Assembly: GCA_002345675.1 (NCBI GenBank)
Contig: DDWL01000021.1
Coordinates: forward strand, 87,692 to 151,691
Direction of reading: 5' to 3'
Origin: Bacteroidales bacterium UBA2287
GTDB taxonomy: Bacteria > Bacteroidota > Bacteroidia > Bacteroidales > Tenuifilaceae
Length of the DNA: 64,000 nt
Shown here piece after piece: positions 7,613 through 15,552 of this stretch (position 1 is the first letter of the stretch; each line of letters begins with the position of its first letter). The notes below the pieces were generated by a model that saw only the letters and a list, made by a program, of their open reading frames with translations, was not told the origin of the DNA and searched no databases. The position numbers and the translations under genes are program-made.

Positions 7613-9412
7613 TTAATCGTCGCCATTTAAGCTATCCTTTCCGGCTGCATAAATGCTAGCTAAAATCGATTCGTACTTATCGGAAATAATCTTTCTACGA
7701 AGCTTAAGTGTGGGGGAAAGTTCACCAGTTTTCGAATCCCACTGCTCAGCAACTAGTCGAAACCGCTTAATATGCTCGTGAGTTCCTAACTGTGAGTTAA
7801 TGGTTTTAATCTCCCTTTGAAATCGACTTTGGACTTGAGGAATTGTAATTAGCTCAATGTTGTTCTCGAAATGTATTTTATGGCGAGCACACCAATCGTG
7901 TAAAAAGCTGAAGTTTGGCGATATTAGCGCGCTTACAAACTTTTCGTTTTCGCCAACAACCATGGCCTGTTCAATAAAAAACGACTCCTTTAACTTATTT
8001 TCAATTGCCTGAGGGGCAACATATTTACCACTCGACATTTTAAAGATTTCCTTTTTACGGTCGGTAATAAGGAGGAACTTATCCTTTTCGAACTTTCCTA
8101 TGTCGCCAGTGTGAAACCAACCATCCGAATCGATTGCCTCGGCAGTTTGCTCGGGACTTCGATAGTACCCTTGCATTAAGCTGGGGCCTCGCATTAGTAT
8201 TTCGCCATCGTCGGCAAGTTTTACTTCAACATTATGAATAACAACGCCAACCGACCCAAACATTACATTTCTGTTGCCTTTAGGGTGGTTTAGCGAAATT
8301 GCTGGCGATGTTTCGGTTAGGCCGTACCCTTCGAAAATAGGAATACCTGCAGCCCAGTAAACACGGGCAAGACGCGCTTGTAACGCAGCACCTCCCGAAA
8401 TTAAAAATTTAACCTGCCCACCCAGAGCCGCTTGCCATTTACTGAATATAAGCTTTCGAGCAATTGCTAGCTGAAGATTGTAGAACCAGCCATTTCCATC
8501 TTCCTTATACTTAAAACCTAAATTTACTGCCCAAAAGAAAAGCTGCTTTTTAATGCCTTTAAGGTCTTTGCCCTTTGCAATAATTTTATCGAAAACCTTT
8601 TCGAGAACCCTCGGAACTGCGATAAACACCTGAGGTTGTATCTCTTTCATGTTTTCGGCTATGGTTCCCATATTTTCGGCATAGTAGACTGTAACGCCCT
8701 TTGTTTGGTAGAAATAGCCAACCATACGTTCGAGTACATGGCTAAGAGGAAGAAAGCTAAGCGCCTTATCGCCTGCAGCTATTGGAAAGAGTTCGATACA
8801 TGCGCTTACATTGCTCAAAAAGTTACGATGCGAAAGCATAACACCCTTGGAAAGGCCAGTAGTTCCCGATGTATAAATTATTGAAACTGTGTCGTCGGGG
8901 GTTACCGAATTTTTAACCGAATCAAGTTCCTTAGCCATTTCGGAAGCCACACTTTTACCCTTTTCGTAAACCTCGCTCCAGTAAGGAGCATCGGGAATTT
9001 CGTTAAAAGTATAAACGCCCAAAATATTAGGTAATTGGTTGGCGATGGGTTTTATGCGGTCGTAAAGCTGCTTGTCGGAAACAAAAACAAGTTTCGATTC
9101 GGAATGACTTAAAATATGCTCGTACTCTTCGTTACTAATTGTTGGGTAAATGGGAACATGCACCAATCCGGCCTGACTTAAACCCATGTCTAAAAAATTC
9201 CACTCGGGCCTATTGTTAGTTATGCTCGCTACTTTATCTCCTTTTTTCAGTCCTAGCGAAAGGAAAGCATAACTCAAATTGTTGGCATAATCTTGATACT
9301 GTGAAATGGAGTATTCAATCCAAACTCCATTTTGCTTACTTGCCAAAACAGGACTATTACTGTAAGTTGCTTTTCCCATTTCGAGCAAGTCGAATGTGCG
9401 TTCTGCTTTCAT
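7613..9412 (-). CDS. Long-chain fatty acid--CoA ligase (AMP-forming)
   Basis: 599 residues, typical for bacterial long-chain acyl-CoA synthetases. It activates fatty acids to acyl-CoA through an acyl-adenylate. Motifs: P-loop YTSGTTGLSKG at ~178, GYGLTETSP at ~359, GDIGKFEKDKFLLITDRKKE at ~435-455 and the C-terminal GKYVAPQAIE hinge region. No signal peptide; cytosolic or peripheral membrane. It is divergent from the chaN-like gene and seems monocistronic, ending at the shared terminator. A fadD-like role is likely; chain-length preference cannot be read from the sequence. Confidence 0.92.
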   Translation of the reverse strand: MKAERTFDLLEMGKATYSNSPVLASKQNGVWIEYSISQYQDYANNLSYAFLSLGLKKGDKVASITNNRPEWNFLDMGLSQAGLVHVPIYPTISNEEYEHILSHSESKLVFVSDKQLYDRIKPIANQLPNILGVYTFNEIPDAPYWSEVYEKGKSVASEMAKELDSVKNSVTPDDTVSIIYTSGTTGLSKGVMLSHRNFLSNVSACIELFPIAAGDKALSFLPLSHVLERMVGYFYQTKGVTVYYAENMGTIAENMKEIQPQVFIAVPRVLEKVFDKIIAKGKDLKGIKKQLFFWAVNLGFKYKEDGNGWFYNLQLAIARKLIFSKWQAALGGQVKFLISGGAALQARLARVYWAAGIPIFEGYGLTETSPAISLNHPKGNRNVMFGSVGVVIHNVEVKLADDGEILMRGPSLMQGYYRSPEQTAEAIDSDGWFHTGDIGKFEKDKFLLITDRKKEIFKMSSGKYVAPQAIENKLKESFFIEQAMVVGENEKFVSALISPNFSFLHDWCARHKIHFENNIELITIPQVQSRFQREIKTINSQLGTHEHIKRFRLVAEQWDSKTGELSPTLKLRRKIISDKYESILASIYAAGKDSLNGDD

Positions 9413-9498
9413 TTCAATTGAATTAGTTAAAAAAACGAAGTTTAAAAATAGCTTTTTAAAAAATACTTATATTTACCAAAACCTGAACATGTAAAAGT

Positions 9499-10374
9499 AT
9501 GAAAAAGTTCAATCTAATATTGGTCGTTTGTTTAATTATTAATACGGCTACTGGTCAAACTCTCGAAGCTTATCGCATTTACAACAATAAAGGGGAACCT
9601 GTTTCGTATGGCGAAATGGCTAAAACCCTCTCCGAATCGAGTATAGTTCTATTTGGCGAACTTCACGACAACCCCATTGCGCATTGGCTTCAAATTGAAT
9701 TAACTAATACATTGTACAATAACTTTAACAAGCAACTTGTTTTAGGTGCCGAAATGTTCGAAAGCGACAATCAGCTTATTGTTAACGAGTACCTTTCGGG
9801 AACCATTAATCAAAAGCGATTTGAGGAAGAGGCTCGATTATGGCCAAACTATAAAACCGACTATAAGCCCCTAATTGAATTTGCAAAGGAAAAGGGATTG
9901 CCGTTTATTGCAACCAACATTCCACGTCGGTATGCCACTGTAGTTTCGAGTAGCGGTTTTGAAGCTCTCGAAAGCCTTACCAGCGAAGCAAAAAGCTATA
10001 TTGCGCCCCTTCCTATCGATTATGACCCCACATTACCTAGCTATAAAGCTATGCTAAGCATGGGTGGAATGCCAGGTAAAAGCATGACTGCAAGCGAGAA
10101 CTTTCCAAAAGCACAAGCAGTAAAGGATGCAACCATGGCTTGGTTTATAAATAAAAACCTTAAAGAGAATAATATTTTTATTCATTTCCATGGAACTTAC
10201 CACTCGAATAATTACGAAGGAATTTACTGGTACTTAACCCGCACAAACAGCAAAACTAAAATTGCTACAATTGCAACCGTTATTCAAGATAAAACAGATG
10301 TGCTGGAAAGCGAAAACAACAATTTAGCAAACTTTATAATTGTAGTTCCTAGTCGTATGACTCGGACATACTAG
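9499..10374 (+). CDS. ChaN-family (DUF399-like) exported protein
   Basis: 291 residues with a signal peptide ending ATGQ. The ChaN core is visible: SSIVLFGELHDNPIAHW (~48-62), GAEMFESDNQ, ARLWPNYKTDYKPLIEFAKE, FIATNIPRRYA and FIHFHGTYHSNN. Characterised ChaN proteins are haem-binding lipoproteins linked to iron uptake; no lipobox Cys is evident here, so this copy is probably a soluble periplasmic or surface protein. Its last 26 bp overlap the 3' end of the convergent gene at 10349-10804. Confidence 0.85.
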   Translation: MKKFNLILVVCLIINTATGQTLEAYRIYNNKGEPVSYGEMAKTLSESSIVLFGELHDNPIAHWLQIELTNTLYNNFNKQLVLGAEMFESDNQLIVNEYLSGTINQKRFEEEARLWPNYKTDYKPLIEFAKEKGLPFIATNIPRRYATVVSSSGFEALESLTSEAKSYIAPLPIDYDPTLPSYKAMLSMGGMPGKSMTASENFPKAQAVKDATMAWFINKNLKENNIFIHFHGTYHSNNYEGIYWYLTRTNSKTKIATIATVIQDKTDVLESENNNLANFIIVVPSRMTRTY

Positions 10375-10804
10375 AAACTTGCTGCTCTTTTGTTTGATTG
10401 GTAAATGATTGAATCCAATTCAGTGCCTCATCATCGTTTCGAAAAAACATAAATGGAATTTTAAACTTTCGAGTTGAGTGCAGAATAATATTTAAGTAGT
10501 ACTTTTTAAAAAGACTGCCATCAAAAACCACAGCGATTCTTTTTACTCCTTTTTTAATTACTTGCAAAACTGCGTACGACACCAACCAATTACGAACTTC
10601 TTGATTTACGGTACAGTGCCTAATATCTGAAAGAAAAGTATGAACTGGAAGTTGGTGTTTATCGAAAAAATTGTTGGCTACACTAAAAGCGTACTCGTAA
10701 TGATCCTTAGTTAATTGGCCTTTCCATAAAACACTAACGGTTCTTAAATCATAAATATACTTTACTAAAGCGTAGGGCTCATTTAGTATTATTATCTCTC
10801 TCAT
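10349..10804 (-). CDS. Hypothetical protein, STAS/SpoIIAA-like fold suspected
   Basis: 151 residues, no signal peptide. I do not recognise the family with certainty. The pattern of alternating strands and helices (REIIILNEPYALVKYIYD, VSVLWKGQLTKDHYEYAF, PVHTFLSDIRHCT, VKRIAVVFDGSLFKKYYL, FMFFRNDDEALNWIQSF) resembles the small SpoIIAA/STAS-like proteins common in Bacteroidota; this is inference. Its stop lies inside the 3' end of the chaN-like gene (26-bp convergent overlap). ATG at 10802-10804 is the start. Confidence 0.6.
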   Translation of the reverse strand: MREIIILNEPYALVKYIYDLRTVSVLWKGQLTKDHYEYAFSVANNFFDKHQLPVHTFLSDIRHCTVNQEVRNWLVSYAVLQVIKKGVKRIAVVFDGSLFKKYYLNIILHSTRKFKIPFMFFRNDDEALNWIQSFTNQTKEQQVSSMSESYD

Positions 10805-10906
10805 TTGAAATACAACTTAAATTGCTTCGATTAGTGGCACTTTTTATCTTGAATTCGCCAATGTATTTTGTTCCCCAACTTACATATTATTTAATTTTCC
10901 TCATAC

Positions 10907-11941
10907 CTACTCTGTTTTAGGTAACTGAAAATACATTCTCTTTTTACAAATGAAGTACTGAAAAAGAATACAGTAGGGGTACAAAAAGGTTTTCGATTTA
11001 GTATTCTCTTTGCATTTACTCTTTTTATATGCGTTGCGCTTTAAACTTTTTAAAAAGTAAAAGTGAGCCTTATAAACCGAAAGGGTAAACGAGAAGTTAC
11101 CCGATAGTGCATAAAGAACCGACGATGCCAAGTCGAGAACCATTCGAAACGAGAGCGTTAAAAACAACCTTGCTCCGAACAGATTTTTATGAAGCATTAA
11201 AAGGTTGTTACGGTGATTTAGGTATACCTTAAACGGGTTATTATTTGGAAGCGTTCCTCCGCCAACATGTAAAACAGAACTTTGCGGAACAACCCAAATG
11301 GAGTATCCAAGCCTGTTTAACCTCCAGCAAAGGTCAATTTCTTCCATGTGTGCAAAAAAGTTGGTATCGAACCCTCCTACTTCCCAAAAAGCCTTCGACT
11401 TTATAACCATGCAGGCTCCAGTAGCCCAAAATACCCTATGGGTATTATCGTATTGTCCCTTATCCTCTTCGGTAACCGAAAGAATTCGCCCACGACAAAA
11501 AGGATAGCCAAGAAAATCGACAAAACCGCCCGATGCACCAGCGTACTCGAATTTATGCGGCTCGTTAAAACTTAAAATTTTAGGTTGACATGCAGCAGCT
11601 TTAGGATTCTCTTCGAGAAAGTTAACCAATGGATTTAGCCAACCCCTATCGACCTTTACATCGGAATTTACAATAACATAGTAATCGGCACTAACTTGCT
11701 TTAAAGCAATATTGTAGCCGCCAGTAAACCCATAGTTTTTGTCTAAAACAATAAGCCTTACCGAAGGGAATTCGCTGCGAATCCATTTTACCGAATTATC
11801 GGTTGAGCCATTATCGACTACAACAATTGATGAATCGAAACCCTCAACAGCAGAATGCTGAGCAAACGACGATAAAAACTGTTTAAGGAAGTTTATCCCA
11901 TTCCAGTTTAAAATTACAACGGCTATGGTTTTGTTACTCAT
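10907..11941 (-). CDS. Family 2 glycosyltransferase (rhamnosyltransferase-like)
   Basis: 344 residues. The GT-A domain starts directly (IAVVILNWNGINFLKQF), with VVVDNGSTDNS at ~40, NYGFTGGYNIAL, the donor/metal site NSDVKVDRGW at ~92 and acceptor-side HMEEIDLCWRL at ~195. Hydrophobic helices at ~255-300 suggest membrane association, and the last ~45 residues are basic. It is the third gene of a run suhB-like / acyltransferase / GT2 with an 8-bp overlap at its start, pointing to cell-surface glycolipid or LPS synthesis (inference). Confidence 0.88.
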   Translation of the reverse strand: MSNKTIAVVILNWNGINFLKQFLSSFAQHSAVEGFDSSIVVVDNGSTDNSVKWIRSEFPSVRLIVLDKNYGFTGGYNIALKQVSADYYVIVNSDVKVDRGWLNPLVNFLEENPKAAACQPKILSFNEPHKFEYAGASGGFVDFLGYPFCRGRILSVTEEDKGQYDNTHRVFWATGACMVIKSKAFWEVGGFDTNFFAHMEEIDLCWRLNRLGYSIWVVPQSSVLHVGGGTLPNNNPFKVYLNHRNNLLMLHKNLFGARLFLTLSFRMVLDLASSVLYALSGNFSFTLSVYKAHFYFLKSLKRNAYKKSKCKENTKSKTFLYPYCILFQYFICKKRMYFQLPKTE

Positions 11942-12821
11942 TACTTACACTATTACGCTTACGTTTCCAACGGCGATGCGACCATAGCCAGTGCTCGGGT
12001 TGCTCGATTATTTGATTTTCTAAAACTTTTACATGCAAGTTGGTTAGCTCGTACTGAGCAAAACTTTTAGGATTTGTACAAAGCACCTCAAAAGTTAACT
12101 CGTACCTTCCTCGCGCCACTTTTCTCATTTTACTAAAAAGAACTGGGAGGTCGAGTTTCTCGGCTATTTTTTCGACCCCAAGAAAAACGGGAGTATCCTG
12201 ATTCAAAAAATTGGTCCAGTATCTTATATCTCCCGAAGCAGGTGTTTGATCAGAAATTAGGCCAAGTAATACCATGTCGCCAGATCTAACACGACTAATA
12301 ACTGTTTTAAAAGCATCGTTCATGGCAACGGGAACTCCCCCAAAACGCATCCTCGAATTATTAAGTAATCGCTCAAATCGCTTGTCAACTAATGGCTTGT
12401 AAACGCCTAAAGCAATATGCTTAATATGAGCCGAAATAAGGCTCATAAGTTCCCAGTTGCCGTAATGGCCAAGTGCGAGTATTACGCTTTTTCGTGCGTT
12501 ATAAAACTGATCGAGGATTTCGGGATTTATGAACTTACACATTTTTAAAACCCTTCGTTTGCTTGCGTGAAGCATAATAATGTCTTCGAAAAAGAGGTCG
12601 GCAAAATGTGTGTAAAACTTTTTTTCAATAGTTATAATTTCTTTTAAAGATTTCTCAGGAAAGGAATTAAGCAAGTTCTCTCGAACTACAGTGCGCCTGT
12701 AGCCAGCAATGCGATACATAATAAATGCCAACAAGTCGGACAAAATATAAATAGCCCTAAATGGCAACTGGGCTAGTAACCATGAGAAAACGTAAAAAGT
12801 ATAAAAAAAGAGAGCCTGCAT
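11934..12821 (-). CDS. Lysophospholipid / lipid A acyltransferase (LpxL/HtrB family)
   Basis: 295 residues with an N-terminal membrane segment (~1-35), normal for the LpxL/HtrB family, which transfers acyl chains to lipid A or related lipids at the inner membrane. The catalytic HX4E motif is in GHYGNWEL at ~112-119, followed by SDQTPASGDIRYW and a C-terminal PEHWLWSHRRWKRK typical of the family. It overlaps the downstream glycosyltransferase start by 8 bp and begins 4 bp after the inositol-phosphatase-like gene, so the three are one operon. Confidence 0.88.
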   Translation of the reverse strand: MQALFFYTFYVFSWLLAQLPFRAIYILSDLLAFIMYRIAGYRRTVVRENLLNSFPEKSLKEIITIEKKFYTHFADLFFEDIIMLHASKRRVLKMCKFINPEILDQFYNARKSVILALGHYGNWELMSLISAHIKHIALGVYKPLVDKRFERLLNNSRMRFGGVPVAMNDAFKTVISRVRSGDMVLLGLISDQTPASGDIRYWTNFLNQDTPVFLGVEKIAEKLDLPVLFSKMRKVARGRYELTFEVLCTNPKSFAQYELTNLHVKVLENQIIEQPEHWLWSHRRWKRKRNSVSNE

Positions 12822-12825
12822 TATT

Positions 12826-13623
12826 CTACTTGTTCATAATGTTTGCAACCGAATTCTTAAACTCGTTGAATATATTGGCGTTGGTGGCAATTATATCGTC
12901 GCCAAAAATGTAAGTATTTCCGCCTTTAAAGTCCGAAACTTTTCCGCCCGCCTGCTGAACAATAAAGGCTCCAGCAGCTACATCCCAAGGTTTTAGGCTA
13001 TACTCGTAAAATGCATCGAAGCGACCACAAGCAACATAAGCCAAATCGGTTGCTGCCGAGCCAAGACGCCTAAGTCCGTGCGAATGCTGCATAAAGTACT
13101 CCATGGTTTGCAGGTACTCCTTCATTCGGCTGTAGTTGTAGTAAGGAAAACCGGTTGCAATTAGCGAGTCGTCGACTTTGTCGATTTGCGAAACCGAAAT
13201 GGCTTTGCCATTTAAATATGCGGGTGAACCCTGCCATGCGTAAAAGCACTCGTCGAGGCTTATTTCGTATATTACACCAAGCAACATTTCGTTGCCCTTC
13301 GACAGGGCAATGCTAACCGCAAAGGGCGAAAGGCCATGAATAAAGTTTGTGGTTCCGTCGAGCGGGTCGACAATCCAGTTATAGCCACCCTCAACAAGCG
13401 ATCCGGTTCCCTCTTCGGCAATAAACCCTGAACCTGGTAGAATTTGCCTAAGTCCTTCGACAAGTATTCGTTCAGCCTCCTTATCGACATGCGACACAAA
13501 ATCGTGTTGTCCTTTTGTTTCAACTTTCGAAAACGAAAATCCTTTGCGTTGATTCTGAATATACTTACCAGCTTGCTTTGCAAGAATTATGGTGTTACTA
13601 CAAATTTCGTTTAGGTTAAGCAT
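12826..13623 (-). CDS. Inositol monophosphatase family protein
   Basis: 265 residues, full length for the SuhB/IMPase family of Mg-dependent phosphatases. Motif 1 GYNWIVDPLDGTTNFIHG (~82-99) carries the metal ligands; motif 2 is KPWDVAAGAFIVQQAGG (~211-227); the upstream metal ligand Glu is in AEEGTG at ~69. Cytosolic. First gene of the operon with the acyltransferase and GT2; in that context the substrate may be a sugar phosphate rather than inositol phosphate. Confidence 0.9.
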   Translation of the reverse strand: MLNLNEICSNTIILAKQAGKYIQNQRKGFSFSKVETKGQHDFVSHVDKEAERILVEGLRQILPGSGFIAEEGTGSLVEGGYNWIVDPLDGTTNFIHGLSPFAVSIALSKGNEMLLGVIYEISLDECFYAWQGSPAYLNGKAISVSQIDKVDDSLIATGFPYYNYSRMKEYLQTMEYFMQHSHGLRRLGSAATDLAYVACGRFDAFYEYSLKPWDVAAGAFIVQQAGGKVSDFKGGNTYIFGDDIIATNANIFNEFKNSVANIMNK

Positions 13624-13663
13624 ATAAAATGAGTAGATTAAAATAAAATCCGATATTAAAGTA

Positions 13664-13721
13664 TTGATTGATTGGTTAATTGGTTAATTGAGTTAATTGG
13701 TTGCCCCGATAATTATCGGGG
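13664..13721. repeat. TTGGTTAA microrepeat followed by 18-bp palindrome
   Basis: Between suhB-like and higA a short T/G-rich tandem (TGGTTAATTG repeated about three times, imperfect) leads into the palindrome CCCCGATAATTATCGGGG at 13704-13721. The same 18 bp is the centre of the 40-bp palindrome at 4402-4441. It sits directly past the higA stop and may terminate the higBA transcript. Confidence 0.5.
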
Positions 13722-13731
13722 GGTTGATTTG

Positions 13732-14082
13732 TTATGCTAATAAAATCTCTGCAGGGATTCGTAATCCTTTGTATAAAGATTTTACCATACTAAGAGTTAA
13801 TTTTCTTTTCCTATTTAAAACTTCGCTCACACGACTTTGGCTGCCTAAATATTTCACCATATCAGCTTTGGTCATTCCCATTTGTTCCATGCGAAATTTT
13901 ATGGCATCAACTGGATCGGGTGGTGCAATGGGATAATGTTTCATCTCGTACGATTCGATTAATGTTACAAGCAAATCCAATTCATCTCCCTGCGGAGTAT
14001 CCTTTTTTGCACCCCACAATTCCTCAACTCTTTGAATTGAGTCATAGTAATCCTGCTCTGTTTTAATTGGTTTTATTTCCAT
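13732..14082 (-). CDS. higA: HigA-type antitoxin, XRE/HTH
   Basis: 116 residues from the ATG at 14080-14082, which lies 2 bp after the higB stop; a longer reading would need a TTG start overlapping higB. The C-terminal half is an XRE-type helix-turn-helix (RMEQMGMTKADMVKYLGSQSRVSEVLNRKR, ~61-91). The N-terminal half (EQDYYDSIQRVEELWGAKK ... GDELDLLVTLIESYEMKHYPI) is typical of the HigA antitoxins that pair with HigB. It neutralises HigB and probably represses the operon by binding the inverted repeat at 14383-14413. Toxin-before-antitoxin order is normal for higBA. Confidence 0.9.
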   Translation of the reverse strand: MEIKPIKTEQDYYDSIQRVEELWGAKKDTPQGDELDLLVTLIESYEMKHYPIAPPDPVDAIKFRMEQMGMTKADMVKYLGSQSRVSEVLNRKRKLTLSMVKSLYKGLRIPAEILLA

Positions 14083-14084
14083 AA

Positions 14085-14384
14085 TCAAATCGGTTTAACA
14101 TCTATTTGGTCATATTGTTTATGGGTCCCAATAAAGCGTATAAAAATGGTCTGAAACTCATATTCAACTGCAACAAGCAACCTATAAGTGTTACCTTTTA
14201 TATTAAAAACAACTCTCCCATCGCCTATAATGCTGGCACTCTTGTACTGATGTTTTAAATCATTGGGGCTTTTCCAATCTGCAATCTTTGCTTCATGATA
14301 CCAAGACCTTAATGAAGCCTCAGAATCAGCGTACTCTGGCTTTTCAAAAAACTCCCTCAAAGTTCTAAAAGCAATAATTCTCAT
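14085..14384 (-). CDS. higB: HigB-type mRNA interferase toxin
   Basis: 99 residues, normal for the HigB/RelE-fold toxin family (PF09907-type). Family signatures: LREFFEKPEYADSEASLRSWY, ADWKSPNDLKHQYKSASIIGDGRVVFNIKGN, YRLLVAVEYEFQTIFIRFIGTHKQYD. HigB toxins cleave mRNA on the ribosome. The ATG is at 14382-14384, inside the left arm of a perfect inverted repeat. The first gene of a two-gene operon with higA. Confidence 0.92.
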   Translation of the reverse strand: MRIIAFRTLREFFEKPEYADSEASLRSWYHEAKIADWKSPNDLKHQYKSASIIGDGRVVFNIKGNTYRLLVAVEYEFQTIFIRFIGTHKQYDQIDVKPI

Positions 14385-14413
14385 GATGCAAATTTATAAA
14401 TAATTTGCATCAT
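14383..14413. promoter_or_regulatory. Inverted-repeat operator of higBA
   Basis: Perfect 12-bp arms, ATGATGCAAATT (14383-14394) and AATTTGCATCAT (14402-14413), separated by 7 bp. It overlaps the higB start codon. Position, symmetry and arm length fit a HigA autorepression site. Confidence 0.7.
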
Positions 14414-14629
14414 TTCCCGATTTGGGATATTTTTATAGTAATTTATTGATTACAATGAGTTTTAAGGTATGCGCAAACAACTGGGATTATGGTTAATGGG
14501 CGAGAAAGTGCTGTGTTTTCGTCCCCTCATAAAATTGCCCGAGTGGGCAAAGAAACTCCGATTCAGTTTACTATCGGAACCAAGTATCAACCCAAATTAG
14601 CTACACCCCTTGTTGTTAGCAGTAATTAA

Positions 14630-15028
14630 TTAGAATTCAGTTACTTTTAGCGAATTGTTCTTAACTTCGGAACTATAATTCTGAATAAATTTTTCAATTT
14701 CTTTTTCGGTAACGTTAATCTTTGCGTATTTCCCTTTCTTTGGAAAAACATAAAGGAATGTTATGCTTTCTTTGTCTTTATTTGCTATAAAAAGCAATCT
14801 AAACCCGTCACGTTTACTTAAATTCTGTCCGCTATTTGGAATTCTTGTTTTTATTAATCTGTAAGGTTGAAAATCAAGGATATTATCCCTAAAATTCCAT
14901 ATTTCATTAAAATTCATTTCGTTGAAAACACATTTAATGTCTTCATTACAAGAAAAGTAACCTAATTTCTTTTTTGAAATTAATTCTTTTATAGAAGTTT
15001 CAAAATCAGACGTATAAAAGAAAACCAT
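14630..15028 (-). CDS. RelE/ParE-like hypothetical protein, candidate toxin
   Basis: 132 residues from ATG 15026-15028; this start follows the upstream stop by 1 bp, whereas the longer reading needs a TTG start inside that gene. The C-terminal part (SKRDGFRLLFIANKDKES, ITFLYVFPKKGKYAKINV, then EKEIEKFIQNY) resembles the beta-sheet core of RelE/ParE-fold toxins (the GxRLxY / YxKk pattern). The N-terminal ~60 residues do not match a family I know. No signal peptide. It is strictly coupled to the coiled-coil gene upstream and stands next to higBA, which supports, but does not prove, a toxin-antitoxin role. Confidence 0.6.
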   Translation of the reverse strand: MVFFYTSDFETSIKELISKKKLGYFSCNEDIKCVFNEMNFNEIWNFRDNILDFQPYRLIKTRIPNSGQNLSKRDGFRLLFIANKDKESITFLYVFPKKGKYAKINVTEKEIEKFIQNYSSEVKNNSLKVTEF

Positions 15029-15029
15029 T

Positions 15030-15455
15030 CTACTCAATGCTACTTAATATTCCTGTTATGTTTTTATTGACAGGAAGAACTTCGTTTTTAAGTTCAAGGT
15101 CGCCAATAATCTCATTGAATAGATTAATTTCATTAGATAATTCTTTAGCTGCGGTCTTTACACCTGTATAAATATGATTATTCTTTTTGATTTGTGAAGT
15201 TAATCGAATAAGAGCGTTTCGTAGTTCCTTTAGGTTGCTTTTTAGTTCCAAATAAAGTTCTTTATGATTAAATAATTCATCATAGAGCGTAGTGTTGAGG
15301 CTTGCTAATTTTTCTTTGCAGTCTAATATTATATTTCTAAACTTACAAATTGTGTCAAGGTAAACATTAATATGGTCTTCCGTAGTTAATTTATTTGATG
15401 CAATCGCTACGGATTCTTTAACTTCATTTACTTTTATTTCAATTGCAGTATTCAT
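15030..15455 (-). CDS. Small helical/coiled-coil hypothetical protein, candidate antitoxin
   Basis: 141 residues from ATG 15453-15455. A TTG farther up (15494) lies inside the promoter -7 element and is rejected. The protein is almost wholly helical and rich in Leu, Asn, Lys and Glu, with coiled-coil-like spacing (LKSNLKELRNALIRLTSQIKK, ~70-100); no HTH, no signal peptide, no family recognised. Its stop is 1 bp before the next ATG. Promoter at 15492-15522. Confidence 0.6.
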   Translation of the reverse strand: MNTAIEIKVNEVKESVAIASNKLTTEDHINVYLDTICKFRNIILDCKEKLASLNTTLYDELFNHKELYLELKSNLKELRNALIRLTSQIKKNNHIYTGVKTAAKELSNEINLFNEIIGDLELKNEVLPVNKNITGILSSIE

Positions 15456-15491
15456 TTCAATTATTTCTATTAATTGCCTGATTCTTATACG

Positions 15492-15522
15492 CAAAGATAG
15501 GCTAAAAGTTTATCAATCCAAA
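15492..15522 (-). promoter_or_regulatory. Promoter of the candidate toxin-antitoxin operon
   Basis: On the minus strand TTTG (15519-15522), exactly 19 bp, then TATCTTTG (15492-15499): a full match to TTTG-N19-TAnnTTTG. Transcription would begin near 15485, about 30 bp before the ATG at 15455. This decides the start codon of the first gene. Confidence 0.65.
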
Positions 15523-15552
15523 TCCAATTGGTTTACAGATTATTGCACTTAT

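Noticed and set aside
14469..14600. 43-codon open frame (starts MRKQLGLW) in the gap between higB and the next operon
   Set aside because: No family resemblance, no convincing start context; could be a gene remnant, but nothing supports it as a gene. The rest of 14414-14629 shows nothing recognisable.
15456..15494. Longer N-terminus for the coiled-coil protein from a TTG at 15494
   Set aside because: The TTG is part of the promoter -7 element TATCTTTG; the ATG at 15455 fits the transcript start.
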